This document shows, piece after piece, positions 1-8,920 of a DNA stretch of 64,000 nt (positions within the stretch are counted from its first letter, which is position 1; the number at the start of each line of letters is the position of its first letter). This DNA comes from JAWKUK01 sp964402175 (GTDB taxonomy: Bacteria > Planctomycetota > UBA1135 > GCA-002686595). The notes under the pieces were generated by a model, which had not been told where the DNA came from, ran no database searches, and was given only the letters and a program-made list of their open reading frames with translations. The stretch is from contig CAYOBN010000017.1 in assembly GCA_964402175.1 (NCBI GenBank), forward strand, positions 11,155-75,154. Direction: 5' to 3'. The translations under genes and the position numbers were made by a program.

Positions 1-2
1 AT

Positions 3-1163
3 CCCATTCGCCTCGACGGTAACGTTGCGGTCGACGGGGACGTGATCCTCTCGGGCTACGTTGTCGGCATGGGCTCCCTCTGGGCCCGTGGCAACGTCTA
101 CATCCGCGGTGACCTGCGCTACCTCGACGGTGAAGTCAACGGCCAGCGCACCTTCGGCATCGCTCCGAACGGCGCGCCGAACGGTATGGCTTTGACGGCT
201 GGCGGCAACATCGTGATCGGTGACCTCTATCGTCCGAGCTTCGGTCAGGGTGCCGCCGTCACAGGCCGAGCGAACGAATCCTGGAGCTTCACCCTGGAGG
301 AGATGGGGATCTTCAACCGGCGTGAGTGGATCAAGACCCAGCCAGAATTGCCCGGTCGCTCGGAGCGGATTCAGATCGGCACCGAGACTCGGACACAGGA
401 GATCGTCCAGTGGCGCCCCACCGGCGAGTTCGTGGACGTGCCCATCTACGAGACGCGGATCGTCACTCCTCGGACCGACTATCACCCGGAGGTGACCGAG
501 CGCGTGCTCGTCCGCTGGGAGCGTCGTGAGCGTCGCGAGAGGATCGTGACAGGGACCCGCGAGGTGTCGGAGCCGATCTATCGATGGGTTCGCCCGATGC
601 TCCCGAACCCCGACTACGCTGGCCCTGATTACTTCCCGCGGTACTACGCGTTCGACTCGACGACGACGGTCCCGATCTACAACAAGCGCGGTTGGTTCGA
701 TCCCTCTACGGGTCTCTGGATCTGCGACGAGCGAGCGGGAGGATGGAGCACCCAGGATCTCACCTTCGCCGACCCGACGAACCCGAACGATCCGATCCTC
801 TACTCGAGCCCCGGCGTGCCGCGCGCTCTTGTAAGCTCGCTCACCCCGACAGCGGACTGGCTCTCGAACGAGCTGCTGCGGCAGCTGATTCAAGACACGC
901 TCAGCCAGCGTGAGGCGAACGAGGCCTTCGAGATCGATGCGACCCTCTACAGCGCCAACAGCCTCTTCGGTGTCGTGCCGATCGGCGATGGCACCGACGG
1001 CAGACTGAGCGTGAACGGGGCTGTGATCGGCGCCGATGTCGGCCTCCTCGGCCCCCGCGGCACGCGCATCCTCTACGACGGTCGCGGCAAGGACCTCCTC
1101 GACATCCGCGACCCCGCGCGGGTCGGGATCTTCCGGATGCTCGCGGCGCCCGCGCCGCTCTGA
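3..1163 (+). CDS. C-terminal part of a pilus-associated/bactofilin-like surface protein (5' end outside window)
   Basis: The frame is open from base 3 with no start visible, so the gene begins upstream; 386 codons remain. The first ~80 residues are short strand-turn units such as DGNVAVDGDVILSG and ARGNVYIRGDLRY, as in beta-solenoid or polymer-forming folds. A central Arg/Glu-rich stretch (WERRERRERIV) and 'VPIY' motifs follow. The C-terminus (FEIDATLYSANSLFGVV, then LSVNGAVIGADVGLL, then ILYDGR) resembles the end of PilX-like type IV pilus-associated exported proteins, where an 'IDA-LY-NN-LFG ... VNGA-VA-D ... YD-R' pattern recurs. That assignment is from memory and moderate. Stop TGA at 1161-1163. 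Confidence 0.65.
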   Translation, partial: PIRLDGNVAVDGDVILSGYVVGMGSLWARGNVYIRGDLRYLDGEVNGQRTFGIAPNGAPNGMALTAGGNIVIGDLYRPSFGQGAAVTGRANESWSFTLEEMGIFNRREWIKTQPELPGRSERIQIGTETRTQEIVQWRPTGEFVDVPIYETRIVTPRTDYHPEVTERVLVRWERRERRERIVTGTREVSEPIYRWVRPMLPNPDYAGPDYFPRYYAFDSTTTVPIYNKRGWFDPSTGLWICDERAGGWSTQDLTFADPTNPNDPILYSSPGVPRALVSSLTPTADWLSNELLRQLIQDTLSQREANEAFEIDATLYSANSLFGVVPIGDGTDGRLSVNGAVIGADVGLLGPRGTRILYDGRGKDLLDIRDPARVGIFRMLAAPAPL

Positions 1164-1195
1164 TCCCACGGAGGAGCCCCGAGCGGTCGCGCGGC

Positions 1196-2146
1196 TCAAC
1201 GCGCGAGCACACGCAACAGCGTGCACAGGGACGCCGCACGGTCGGCGTCCCTGAGCTTTGGGAGCCGCACACGCAAGCCCGCGGCGTCCATCGCGACCCC
1301 GGAGAGGTCGGACTCGAGCCCGCGTAGGATCAACTCTTGCAGCGCGGCGCGCTCCTCGAGGGGTTCGAGCGGCAGCGCGAGCGCCACGGCGGCCGCGACC
1401 TCGGCATCGCGCAGCTCGAGCGCCGTGCCCAAGCGCGGATCGCGGCGCCCTTCGGGGTCAGCCGCCCGCCCATCGATCCACCTCTGCCACTCGACCGCTT
1501 CGCGCAGTCGCGCTGCGACGGGCTCCCAGGTCTCGTCGAGCTGCGTCCCGGGCGTCTCATCGGCGGGGGCGACGGGCGCGGTGCGCTCCGCGACCCGCGG
1601 GGTGTGCTCGGGTGCTGGAATCCACGTGCCCTCTTCCTCGCCGGCGACCTGGCCGGGGTGCAGGTGGTGCACGGCGCCGGGGCTCCAGACGGCGGCGCCG
1701 TCGATATCGCCGCGGAACGTGTACCCAGGGGCCGTACGCCAGCGCCCCTCGAGCTCGGCGGCTTCCACGTGCGCCCGGTTCGGATGTGGGAGTCCCGGGG
1801 TCCACACGGCGCGCGGAGGATCGCCCTGGAGGAGTCGATAGCCCGGGTCGGGCAGCCACTCACCAGGTGAGCGGCCCGCGGTCAGGTTGGGTGCCGCGGC
1901 ACTCCGTGCGCCCGGGACCCAAGGCTGTGTCTGCTGCGGGGTTCGAGGGGTGACCGCGGGCGCCTCCTCTGCAGGAGGATCCACCGTCACGACTTGAATC
2001 GGCGGAGACTGCGTCTGGGCCTCGCGCTGCAGGCGTTCCCAGCGCGATTCCAGCGCTTCCTCGCCTCGCATCCGGCGGTCGACCGAAGGGCAAGCCGCGC
2101 CCGCGAGGGCGAGGAGCAAGATCCAACAAGGATGGGAGCCCGACAT
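1196..2146 (-). CDS. Predicted lipoprotein with W-x-P-x-P-G-Y-type repeats
   Basis: This 316-aa protein has an N-terminal hydrophobic stretch ending in a lipobox (LAGAAC, Cys19), so it is probably lipid-anchored. Residues ~95-183 hold two and a half degenerate repeats: GEWLPDPGY...VWTPG, then GRWRTAPGY...VWSPG, then GTWIPAPEH. These recall the tryptophan-rich WxxGxW-type repeats of envelope proteins. The C-terminal ~100 residues are charged and helical without recognisable motifs. The gene starts 33 nt after the Omp85 gene on the same strand and is probably the last member of that operon, suggesting an envelope role. Function unknown. Confidence 0.75.
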   Translation of the reverse strand: MSGSHPCWILLLALAGAACPSVDRRMRGEEALESRWERLQREAQTQSPPIQVVTVDPPAEEAPAVTPRTPQQTQPWVPGARSAAAPNLTAGRSPGEWLPDPGYRLLQGDPPRAVWTPGLPHPNRAHVEAAELEGRWRTAPGYTFRGDIDGAAVWSPGAVHHLHPGQVAGEEEGTWIPAPEHTPRVAERTAPVAPADETPGTQLDETWEPVAARLREAVEWQRWIDGRAADPEGRRDPRLGTALELRDAEVAAAVALALPLEPLEERAALQELILRGLESDLSGVAMDAAGLRVRLPKLRDADRAASLCTLLRVLAR

Positions 2147-2179
2147 GCAGGAGAGGCTAACACGGCGCGCCGCCGAGGT

Positions 2180-4396
2180 TCAGAACGCCATGCCGACGCT
2201 GAAGTGCGCGGCCCAGTCGTCCTCCCCCGAGCGTGGGTCGGGATTGGCTGCGACGTCGACGCGCAGCGGTCCGATCGGGAGCAGGTAACGCAGCCCGAGC
2301 CCGACCCCCGCTCGTACGTCATCGAACTGAAGCACGTCGGTGTGATCCGACGCAAGGGTGCCCGCGTCGGCGAACACCGCGCCCTGCAACCGATCGGTCA
2401 GTGCCTGACGCCACTCGAGTCCGAACGTCGTGAAACCCTCGCCGCCGATCGGCTCGCCCGCGCGGTCGCGGGGGCCGAGCTCGCTCTCCAAGAACGACCG
2501 CACAGAGTTCTCGCCGCCGTTGAAGAAGCGCTCTTGCAGCGGGATCGAGCGATCGTCGCCCAGCGGCGAGATGAGGCCGAGCCGCGCGCTCATCGCGATG
2601 ACCGCCTGGCTGCCGATCGGCCGATACCCCGCGACGTTCAGCGTCGCTCGGACGAAGTCGAGCTCCGAGCCGAGCGCGGACGAGCCGTACTCCACCGCAG
2701 CCTCGCCGAACACGCCGCGGGTCGGCAGGAAGCTGTTGTCGCGCAAGTCGACCCGCTGCGTCAGGCGCAACGTCGAGAGGTCCACGGTCGTCGGGTCGTC
2801 CTCGAGCTCTGCCTCCTGGACCGTGACGTCGCGCACTTCGGAGCGGCGGAACTGGTAGCCGAAGCTCGTCGCAACACGCGCGGTCCATTCCCGCGTGACG
2901 AACGCGCCGAGGCCGCGCTGGAGGCGCACGAACGACGGCTCATCGCGTCGGTCGTAGGTCGCGCGCAGGTCGCCCACGAGGTCGTTTCCGAGCAACCACG
3001 GATCGGTCAATGTCACCGTGGCACGCAGCGCGCGCAGCGCCGCGACGCCCTCCGCCCGCAGCGTCCGACCCGCGCCGAAGAGGTTGCGATCCCGCCAGCC
3101 GCCGCCGATCCGCACGAGCTCGTACGAGCCGTAACCCGGCTCGACCCAGACTTCGCGGCTGGAGCGCTCGCGCACATCGAAGACGAGCTCGCGCTGCGCG
3201 CCTGTGCCGTCGGCGCGCGCTCGGACCTCACTGAAGAGGCCGGTGCGATAGAGCCGGCGCACGTCCGTTCGCACGCGGGCCGCGTCGTACACGTCGCCCG
3301 CTCCGAGTTCGACACGCTGCGCGAGGAACCGCGGACGTGTGCGCTCGGCGCCCTGGAACACGATCTGGGACACCACCACACGCGGTCCCGGTGTCACCCT
3401 GGCGACGAGCTCGACACGGCCGGTCGCGCGGTCGATGGAGGATTCGATCTCGACGGTCGCGTCGGGATAGCCGCCGCGTCCGAGCGCTTCGACGAGCGCA
3501 CCGAAGAGCTCGCGCTCGAGGCGCGGCGCGTAGGTCCGCGGTCGGTCGCCTTCTGGGCCGCGGACACGCTGCACCGCAGCTTCGAGCGCTTCACGCAGCT
3601 CGGCGGGCAACACCGTTTCGGGTTCGGGCGGCAGCCGCAGCGCGACAGACTCCAGCCGATAGCGGCGCCCGCGATCGACCGTCACACGCAGCGTGACGTC
3701 GCCAGCGAGCGCGTCGTCCTCCGGGGCGGCGATCTCGACCGACGCGTCGAGGTCGCCTTCAGCCATCAGCGCCGCAGTGATACGCGCCGGCGCACGGCGG
3801 ATCCGCTCGGCGTCGTAGACCCACTTGGGACGCGCGCGCAGGAGAGATCCCTCGGGCTCGCCGAGCAGCGCGCGCACTTCGCTCGGCAGGAGGGCCGCCC
3901 CCGCGAGGCCTTCGATCTCGACCGCGGCGATGTTCACCTCGGGGCCAGGCTCGACGGAGAGCGTCGCTTCGTCGCGTTCGACGGCGTATGTCACCTCGGC
4001 GCGCGGATACCCGGCAGAGCGCAGGGCAAGTTGCAGCTCGAACGCAGCGTCGTCCAGGTGCAGCTCGAGTCCGTTCGACGCTTCATACGCGGCCAGCAGC
4101 TCGTCGGTGGCCGCTCGTGCGCGCTCTTCCTGGCCTTTCGGCAAACCGACGAAGCGCGCCGAGCGTTCACCGAGCGCTCGTACGAACGACGGCTTCGCTC
4201 GCGCCCTGTCCCCGTGAGTCGCTCGGGCGTTCGCGGATTGTGCTGCGTCCTGCGGCGCCGCCTCGCTCCGACTCGAACGGCACCCGAGCGCCAGCGCGAG
4301 CGCGCACAGCACGCCGAGCCCGCGGCCCGCGGACCATGCCGCGCGGGCTCGGGTGGATGCAGAGATCGAGGACATCGGGTGCAAGCTCGACGTCAA
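2180..4396 (-). CDS. Omp85-family outer membrane protein (BamA/TamA-like) with an N-terminal lipobox
   Basis: This is a 738-aa protein with N-terminal POTRA-like repeats (roughly residues 60-400) and a C-terminal 16-stranded-type barrel ending in Phe, the usual beta-signal. The conserved loop-6 motif appears as VRSF at ~632-635 (family norm VRGF/Y; Arg kept, Gly replaced by Ser). It would insert or translocate proteins at the outer membrane. The TTG start at 4396 overlaps the tamB stop (TTGA); an ATG at 4375 is an equally plausible start. Both give a leader ending LALALGC, a good lipobox, which is unusual because BamA/TamA normally carry a signal-peptidase I leader. Directly after tamB, it is best read as the TamA partner, although longer than classical TamA (~577 aa). 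Confidence 0.88.
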   Translation of the reverse strand: MTSSLHPMSSISASTRARAAWSAGRGLGVLCALALALGCRSSRSEAAPQDAAQSANARATHGDRARAKPSFVRALGERSARFVGLPKGQEERARAATDELLAAYEASNGLELHLDDAAFELQLALRSAGYPRAEVTYAVERDEATLSVEPGPEVNIAAVEIEGLAGAALLPSEVRALLGEPEGSLLRARPKWVYDAERIRRAPARITAALMAEGDLDASVEIAAPEDDALAGDVTLRVTVDRGRRYRLESVALRLPPEPETVLPAELREALEAAVQRVRGPEGDRPRTYAPRLERELFGALVEALGRGGYPDATVEIESSIDRATGRVELVARVTPGPRVVVSQIVFQGAERTRPRFLAQRVELGAGDVYDAARVRTDVRRLYRTGLFSEVRARADGTGAQRELVFDVRERSSREVWVEPGYGSYELVRIGGGWRDRNLFGAGRTLRAEGVAALRALRATVTLTDPWLLGNDLVGDLRATYDRRDEPSFVRLQRGLGAFVTREWTARVATSFGYQFRRSEVRDVTVQEAELEDDPTTVDLSTLRLTQRVDLRDNSFLPTRGVFGEAAVEYGSSALGSELDFVRATLNVAGYRPIGSQAVIAMSARLGLISPLGDDRSIPLQERFFNGGENSVRSFLESELGPRDRAGEPIGGEGFTTFGLEWRQALTDRLQGAVFADAGTLASDHTDVLQFDDVRAGVGLGLRYLLPIGPLRVDVAANPDPRSGEDDWAAHFSVGMAF

Positions 4397-6351
4397 CGCA
4401 GGCGGACGACGAAGCGCAGGCCCAGGTTGTAGTCTTCGTAGGCGTCGCGTTCCAAGACGGTGTACACACCGCCCTCTCGGCCGAAGGCCCGCTCGCGCAC
4501 GAGCAACGAGGCTTCGAGCGTCAGGACCCCCGACTTGGACACATCGCGGCCCGTGACGACCTCGATGCGGCTCAAGAAGCTCTGGCGGTCGTCGAAGCCG
4601 CCGCGGTCGAACCAGCCGCGCACCAAGTCCTTTGCGACGTACACCGCGAGCGCTTCGCCGGCCGCGGTGACCTGTCCGGCCTCCGCCGGCGGTCGGCCCG
4701 ACACGACGAGCAGGACCAGTTGGTCTGCGGAGAGCGGCGGATTCGACGACAAGCGCACCTCGGGCGCGTTGTACGTACCGAGCAGTTCGACGGTGACATC
4801 GTGGCCCGCGACCCGCGTCTCGCCGATCAGCTCGAGCTGCGGGACGTTCGGCTGGTCGGGGGTGAAGCGCACGGCGCCGCGCTCGAAGCGCACCGTCGCG
4901 GCAGGCAGAGCGAGCTCGAGCGGATCCACGAAGACCTGTCCGACGAGCACCGGCAGCGCCGCGTCACCTGTGAGGCGCAGGTCCGCGCGCAGAGCGCCGC
5001 GCGCCACGTTGCCCTGGACGCGCACCACGTCGCGGGTGGACAGTGCGACATCGAGCGTGGCGCCGGAAGGACCGAGCGCTGGGAGCTCCAGGTTCGACGA
5101 GCGCGCGCCCGCGCCAGTCCCGCGCCGCGGCAAGGCCCCTTCGAGCGCGCGCAGGAGGTCCACTTCGAGCCGCAAACGAGAGCCCACGAGCGCCACGCTG
5201 CCCGAGACCGCGGGCGCGCTGGCCGCTCCTCGCACCGCGAGCTCCACGTCCGCGCGAAACCGCGCGTCCCCGGTGCGCGCGAGGAGGACACCTGCGCCGG
5301 TGACGGCCAGATCGAGCGGCAGAGGCGCCGCGAGCCCCACAGTGCCTGTGACCCGCACAGGCGCTGCTCCGAGGGTCGCTTCGGCGCGCTCGATCCGGAT
5401 CCGCTCGGTATCGAGCGCGAGCGCGAGCTGCAGCCCATCGATGTTCGGCAGCCCCTCCGCACGCACACGACCGTCGGCGAGGCCGAGCGCACCCGCGAGC
5501 ACCGGCGCTGCGAGCGGCCCTGCGAGCGTGACCTCCACCTGGCCCTGGCCCTCGAAGCGCCGCACGTCGGGCGCGAGGGCTTGCACGGCGCTCGGAGCTC
5601 CATCGAGCCGGCCGTGGAAGCAGAGCTCGAGCGGGGCCGCATGCAGCAGCCCGCCCGACCCATCGAGCGCGCCGACCACGGCGAGCTCGGTCCAGCCTGG
5701 CACATCGATCGCACCCGTGAGCTCCGCGCGCTGTCCGCCATCCGGTAGCGCGAGTGAGAGCGCTGCATGCGCCGCGAGGTTCGCAAAGGACACCTCAGCG
5801 GCGAGCGCATAAGGCCCCCGCGCTGGACCCTCGAGGTTCAGCCCTGTGAGCTCGACGGGCCCGGCGTCGGTGTCCAGGATCAGCGCGCTCTCCTCGAGTG
5901 TGAGCTGCGGCAGCGCCGCCAGCGGAGGCCACGGCGCTTCGAAGGGCTCGTCGCCGTCCGCTCGGGCAGAGATCCGCCCGCTGAGACCGGTGACGATCAC
6001 CGAGTCGAGCGCTGCGAGCTCACCGCGCGCGGCGCGCAGCAGCGCTCCCGTCACACGGATTTCATCGACATCGAGCTCGATGCCGTCGGCGGACAGCGCG
6101 ACACCGTGGAGCACCAGCGTATGCCAAAGGTCGCCGTCGATTCGGCGGACATCGAGCTGCAGTCCCCCGAAGTGTGCGCCGAACCAAGGCGCAGCCCGCA
6201 CCACCAGCGGAAAGAGCGTGCGCTCACGGGTCGAGTACAACCCGATCGAGCCGAGTACGAGGACTCCCGCGCCGACGAAGACGAGGCGCAGGGAACGGCG
6301 CAGGAGCCCCCGTAGGAACCGACGCACGCGCCGCGGAGGCGCGGTCGCCAT
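4393..6351 (-). CDS. tamB: TamB-like translocation/assembly module protein (DUF490)
   Basis: This 652-aa protein has an Arg-rich N-terminus followed by one membrane anchor (~residues 22-41, VFVGAGVLVLGSIGLY). A long beta-rich body of amphipathic strands follows, consistent with the TamB/AsmA groove fold. The last ~150 residues match the DUF490 domain: GTYNAPEVRLSSNPPLS, then QLVLLVVSGR, and a terminal strand ending in YNLGLRFVVRLR. It probably bridges inner and outer membranes for lipid or outer-membrane-protein transport with the Omp85 protein encoded next. ATG at 6351 overlaps the upstream stop by one base (TGATG); its own stop overlaps the Omp85 start. It is about half the length of E. coli TamB (1259 aa). 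The frame stays open upstream to 7035 but that extension is a shadow of the dehydrogenase gene. Confidence 0.88.
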   Translation of the reverse strand: MATAPPRRVRRFLRGLLRRSLRLVFVGAGVLVLGSIGLYSTRERTLFPLVVRAAPWFGAHFGGLQLDVRRIDGDLWHTLVLHGVALSADGIELDVDEIRVTGALLRAARGELAALDSVIVTGLSGRISARADGDEPFEAPWPPLAALPQLTLEESALILDTDAGPVELTGLNLEGPARGPYALAAEVSFANLAAHAALSLALPDGGQRAELTGAIDVPGWTELAVVGALDGSGGLLHAAPLELCFHGRLDGAPSAVQALAPDVRRFEGQGQVEVTLAGPLAAPVLAGALGLADGRVRAEGLPNIDGLQLALALDTERIRIERAEATLGAAPVRVTGTVGLAAPLPLDLAVTGAGVLLARTGDARFRADVELAVRGAASAPAVSGSVALVGSRLRLEVDLLRALEGALPRRGTGAGARSSNLELPALGPSGATLDVALSTRDVVRVQGNVARGALRADLRLTGDAALPVLVGQVFVDPLELALPAATVRFERGAVRFTPDQPNVPQLELIGETRVAGHDVTVELLGTYNAPEVRLSSNPPLSADQLVLLVVSGRPPAEAGQVTAAGEALAVYVAKDLVRGWFDRGGFDDRQSFLSRIEVVTGRDVSKSGVLTLEASLLVRERAFGREGGVYTVLERDAYEDYNLGLRFVVRLR

Positions 6352-7490
6352 CACTCCGGCTGCAGGTCTCCGTACGCGCGGCGCACGAAGGGTCCTGTGA
6401 GGTACTCGTTGGTCGGCAGCGCCGACTGGTGGCGGACGCCGGTCCAGCCGTGCGTGACGATCAAGCGCAGCGTCTCGGCGACTCCAGCCGCCGTCGTCGA
6501 TTGGATCGCGCGCAGACGCTGGCCGCGCACCTCGATGCCGGGCACGAAGCGCGCGACGCGTAGGACACGCCGGCGCCCGTCGCGGTCGAAACCCTCGACA
6601 TCGGCGTACACCGCGACCTGGTCGTCTTCGCAGTGCGGCACCAGCTCTTCCAGCGCGACCTGCAGCTTCGCGGGCCGATCGGGGCCTTCGGGGATCCGCG
6701 CGAGCAGGGAGTCGACCCACGCGTAGTGGCCCGGGAACCGCAGGGTCTTGTAGTCGAGGTGCTGCACCGTCGCACCGAAAGCCTGCGGCAGGTCGGCCGC
6801 GCCGCCGGAGGTCAGGTCCGCCTCGAGCAAGCGCCCTTCGACCATCAGCTCCTCGCGCTCCGAGAGCGACGGCCGCTCGACGACGACGTGATCGCGGACG
6901 ACGGTCGCCGGCTTCACGTACTCCGTCGCGACACCGACGGGGCTCCACGTCCAGCCGTAGAAGTGCGGGCCGTGGGCGCTGCGGGGCAGCGCGCCGACGC
7001 GCATGCGCATCCGCTCGAGGCGGGTCACCCCCCACCGCTCACGCGCGCTCTGCGCCAAATGGTGGCCGAGCACGTTGATGGCGCCGGGCGCGAGCCCGCA
7101 CTGCAGAGCAAAACAGGTCGTCGCGCCAGCGGCGATGCGCTCGACCTCCTGCGTCTCGCGCACGTATTCGGTCAGGTTCAGATAGTGGCAGCGGTGCTCG
7201 CGCGCGAGCGTCGCGACACGCGGCGCCTCCGCGCCAGGCAAGCAGTCGACCACGGCGTCCGCCCACTGCAGCGTCGCGTCGAGCTCCGGCGAGCTGCCAG
7301 CGCTCGGCATCACGATCCCCCGCGCGGGGCCCGCCGCGGCGGCGAAACGGACCGCCTCGTCGGCGCTCGCGCCGTGGAGGTCCCCGAGGACCACCTCGCA
7401 CGGGAACGAGGCCTCGTCGAGCAGCATGAGCGCGAGGGCGCGCCCGATACCGCCGGCGCCGGCGATGAAGATCTTGTGCGTCTTGGACAT
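6351..7490 (-). CDS. Saccharopine dehydrogenase-family oxidoreductase
   Basis: This 379-aa protein begins with a dinucleotide-binding Rossmann motif (KIFIAGAGGIGRALA), followed by the family pattern of a catalytic-loop acid region (DAVVDCLPG, HYLNLTEYV) and a segment ALQCGLAPGAINVLG, equivalent to the conserved GxxPG-xxN of saccharopine reductase-like enzymes. The exact substrate (saccharopine, carboxynorspermidine or other) cannot be read from sequence. The ATG at 7490 is the only good start; the open frame upstream to 8837 runs antisense to a secreted-protein gene. It is the first gene of a four-gene minus-strand operon with tamB, an Omp85 gene and a lipoprotein gene, an unusual metabolic companion for outer-membrane assembly genes. 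Confidence 0.85.
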   Translation of the reverse strand: MSKTHKIFIAGAGGIGRALALMLLDEASFPCEVVLGDLHGASADEAVRFAAAAGPARGIVMPSAGSSPELDATLQWADAVVDCLPGAEAPRVATLAREHRCHYLNLTEYVRETQEVERIAAGATTCFALQCGLAPGAINVLGHHLAQSARERWGVTRLERMRMRVGALPRSAHGPHFYGWTWSPVGVATEYVKPATVVRDHVVVERPSLSEREELMVEGRLLEADLTSGGAADLPQAFGATVQHLDYKTLRFPGHYAWVDSLLARIPEGPDRPAKLQVALEELVPHCEDDQVAVYADVEGFDRDGRRRVLRVARFVPGIEVRGQRLRAIQSTTAAGVAETLRLIVTHGWTGVRHQSALPTNEYLTGPFVRRAYGDLQPE

Positions 7491-7667
7491 GGTGGGCTCC
7501 GGTGAGCCCCTTAGCCTACGGCACCCGGGAACCGGGGGCCAAACCGACGACGGGGCCGCGCGGCATTCGGTCCCACTCCATTGCACCCCGCGGGACATCT
7601 TTGCGGCCGTCCGCCGCCCCGCCCCGGGCGGGATAGGATTCAGCGGGGCGGAACCGCCCCCCTCGCC

Positions 7668-7817
7668 ATGGAAGCTCCCAAGAAGTCCGGATCCGACCTG
7701 CGGGTCGTCGTCTACATCGCCCTCGGGGCGCTGATCCTCGTCCTCCTCGGCCTCGGCGCCGCCGCCTTCCTGGGCGGCTCGGGCGAGCCGCAGATGGTCT
7801 ACGAGGGGTTCAACTAG
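7668..7817 (+). CDS. Small single-pass membrane protein (49 aa)
   Basis: ATG at 7668 to TAG at 7815-7817. The layout is a basic, Lys-rich N-terminus (EAPKKSGSDLR), one long hydrophobic helix (~residues 13-36, rich in Leu/Ala/Gly) and a short acidic tail ending EGFN. The positive-inside rule predicts a cytoplasmic N-terminus. It lies 72 nt before a secreted-protein gene and diverges from the saccharopine dehydrogenase gene. No function recognised; too short for confident homology, but codon composition fits coding DNA. Confidence 0.6.
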   Translation: MEAPKKSGSDLRVVVYIALGALILVLLGLGAAAFLGGSGEPQMVYEGFN

Positions 7818-7889
7818 AGACAGAGCGCCCCGGTTTCCGGCGCCGCCTTCGGAACCTCCGCCAGACACCATCCGTCGCAGATCACCACC

Positions 7890-8903
7890 ATGTTCCGCTT
7901 CCCGCATCTCGCTCGTGCGCTCGCGCTCTCCGGCGCGGCGCTGTCCGCTCTGGGCACCGAAGTCGCTGCCCAAGCCACCTACTTGGAGTCCAACGGCATC
8001 GTTGTGATCCAGATGGAGTCGCTGCCGTTCGTGGACGACTGGGTCCAGAGCACGGCGACTCCGGGCTCCACCGGCGCAGGCTACATCGTCTGGACCGGCG
8101 CCAACTACTTCCCCGCGCCCGGCCCCGGGGTCTTCGACCTGCGCGTCGAGATCCAGAACCCGGGCACCTACGTCCTGAACCTGCGGAACCGGCACGAGAA
8201 CCCGGACCCCACCCAGGAGAACGACGTCTGGTTGAGGCTCAACAACGGGCCCTTCGAGAAGATCTTCTCGAACGGGGTCGACAGCGTGGCCAACTGGACG
8301 TGGGAGGCGCGGCTCGAGGACCCGCTGCTCGGCTTCCCGCAGCAGGCCTACGTACTCTCCGCCGGCTTGCACACGTTCACGTTCGCGGCGCGCTCGCACG
8401 GGTTCAAGATGGACCGGCTGCACCTCGCGTTCCCGGGACACCCGCAGGCGTTCAACCTCGGCCTGCCCGAGTCCACCCGGCGCATCGGGGTCGAGTACGG
8501 CAACGCCAACAACAACTCCACGGGCCAGCCGGGGCGCATCGAGGCCTTCGGCGCGGCGCGCGCCAGCGAGAACAACCTGACGCTGCACTCCTACGCCCTG
8601 CCGACCGGCTCGCTCGGCTTCTTCATCGTCGGCAACCAGCAGATCTTCGGCCCGAACCCGGGTGGATCGGCGGGCAACGTCCTCGTCGGGCCGGCGATCG
8701 GGCGCTACGGCGGCAATATCCTGCAGGCCAACGGCAACGGTCGCGTGCAGATGCCCGTGAACCTCACACAGCTCCCGCGCCCGACAGGGCCGGTCGCGGT
8801 CACCGCGGGCCAGACGTGGTACTTCCAGTACTGGCACCGCGACTCCAACGGCGGCGCGCCGACGTCGAACTTCAGCCGCGCGCTCGCGGTCACTTTCGAG
8901 TGA
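7890..8903 (+). CDS. Secreted protein with carbohydrate-binding-like N-domain and planctomycete-type C-terminal module (copy A)
   Basis: This 337-aa protein starts with a signal peptide (residues 1-27, ending EVAAQA). Residues ~28-195 form a jelly-roll-like domain with a strongly conserved core (LRNRHENPDPT..NDVW, NWTWEARLE, FKMDRLHL) resembling CBM6/CBM35-type or GH115 C-terminal-like folds. Residues ~200-337 form a second beta domain (GNANNNSTGQPG, NPGGSAGN, MPVNL, AGQTWYFQYWHRD, RALAVTFE), a pattern I associate with secreted planctomycete proteins. It is clearly paralogous to the minus-strand gene at 15195-16202. It probably binds glycans or is itself a surface component; no catalytic motif is seen. 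Confidence 0.82.
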   Translation: MFRFPHLARALALSGAALSALGTEVAAQATYLESNGIVVIQMESLPFVDDWVQSTATPGSTGAGYIVWTGANYFPAPGPGVFDLRVEIQNPGTYVLNLRNRHENPDPTQENDVWLRLNNGPFEKIFSNGVDSVANWTWEARLEDPLLGFPQQAYVLSAGLHTFTFAARSHGFKMDRLHLAFPGHPQAFNLGLPESTRRIGVEYGNANNNSTGQPGRIEAFGAARASENNLTLHSYALPTGSLGFFIVGNQQIFGPNPGGSAGNVLVGPAIGRYGGNILQANGNGRVQMPVNLTQLPRPTGPVAVTAGQTWYFQYWHRDSNGGAPTSNFSRALAVTFE

Positions 8904-8920
8904 CCTGAGGCCGCGCCGCG

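Noticed and set aside
1994..5748. Very long plus-strand open frames (812 and 586 codons) opposite the Omp85/TamB genes
   Set aside because: Composition is Arg/Glu/His-rich, with no start region or domain, and the opposite strand has clear Omp85/TamB motifs. High GC makes antisense frames stay open.
7491..8837. Upstream extension of the saccharopine dehydrogenase frame on the minus strand
   Set aside because: The extension is antisense to a secreted-protein gene; the Rossmann motif begins a few residues after ATG 7490.
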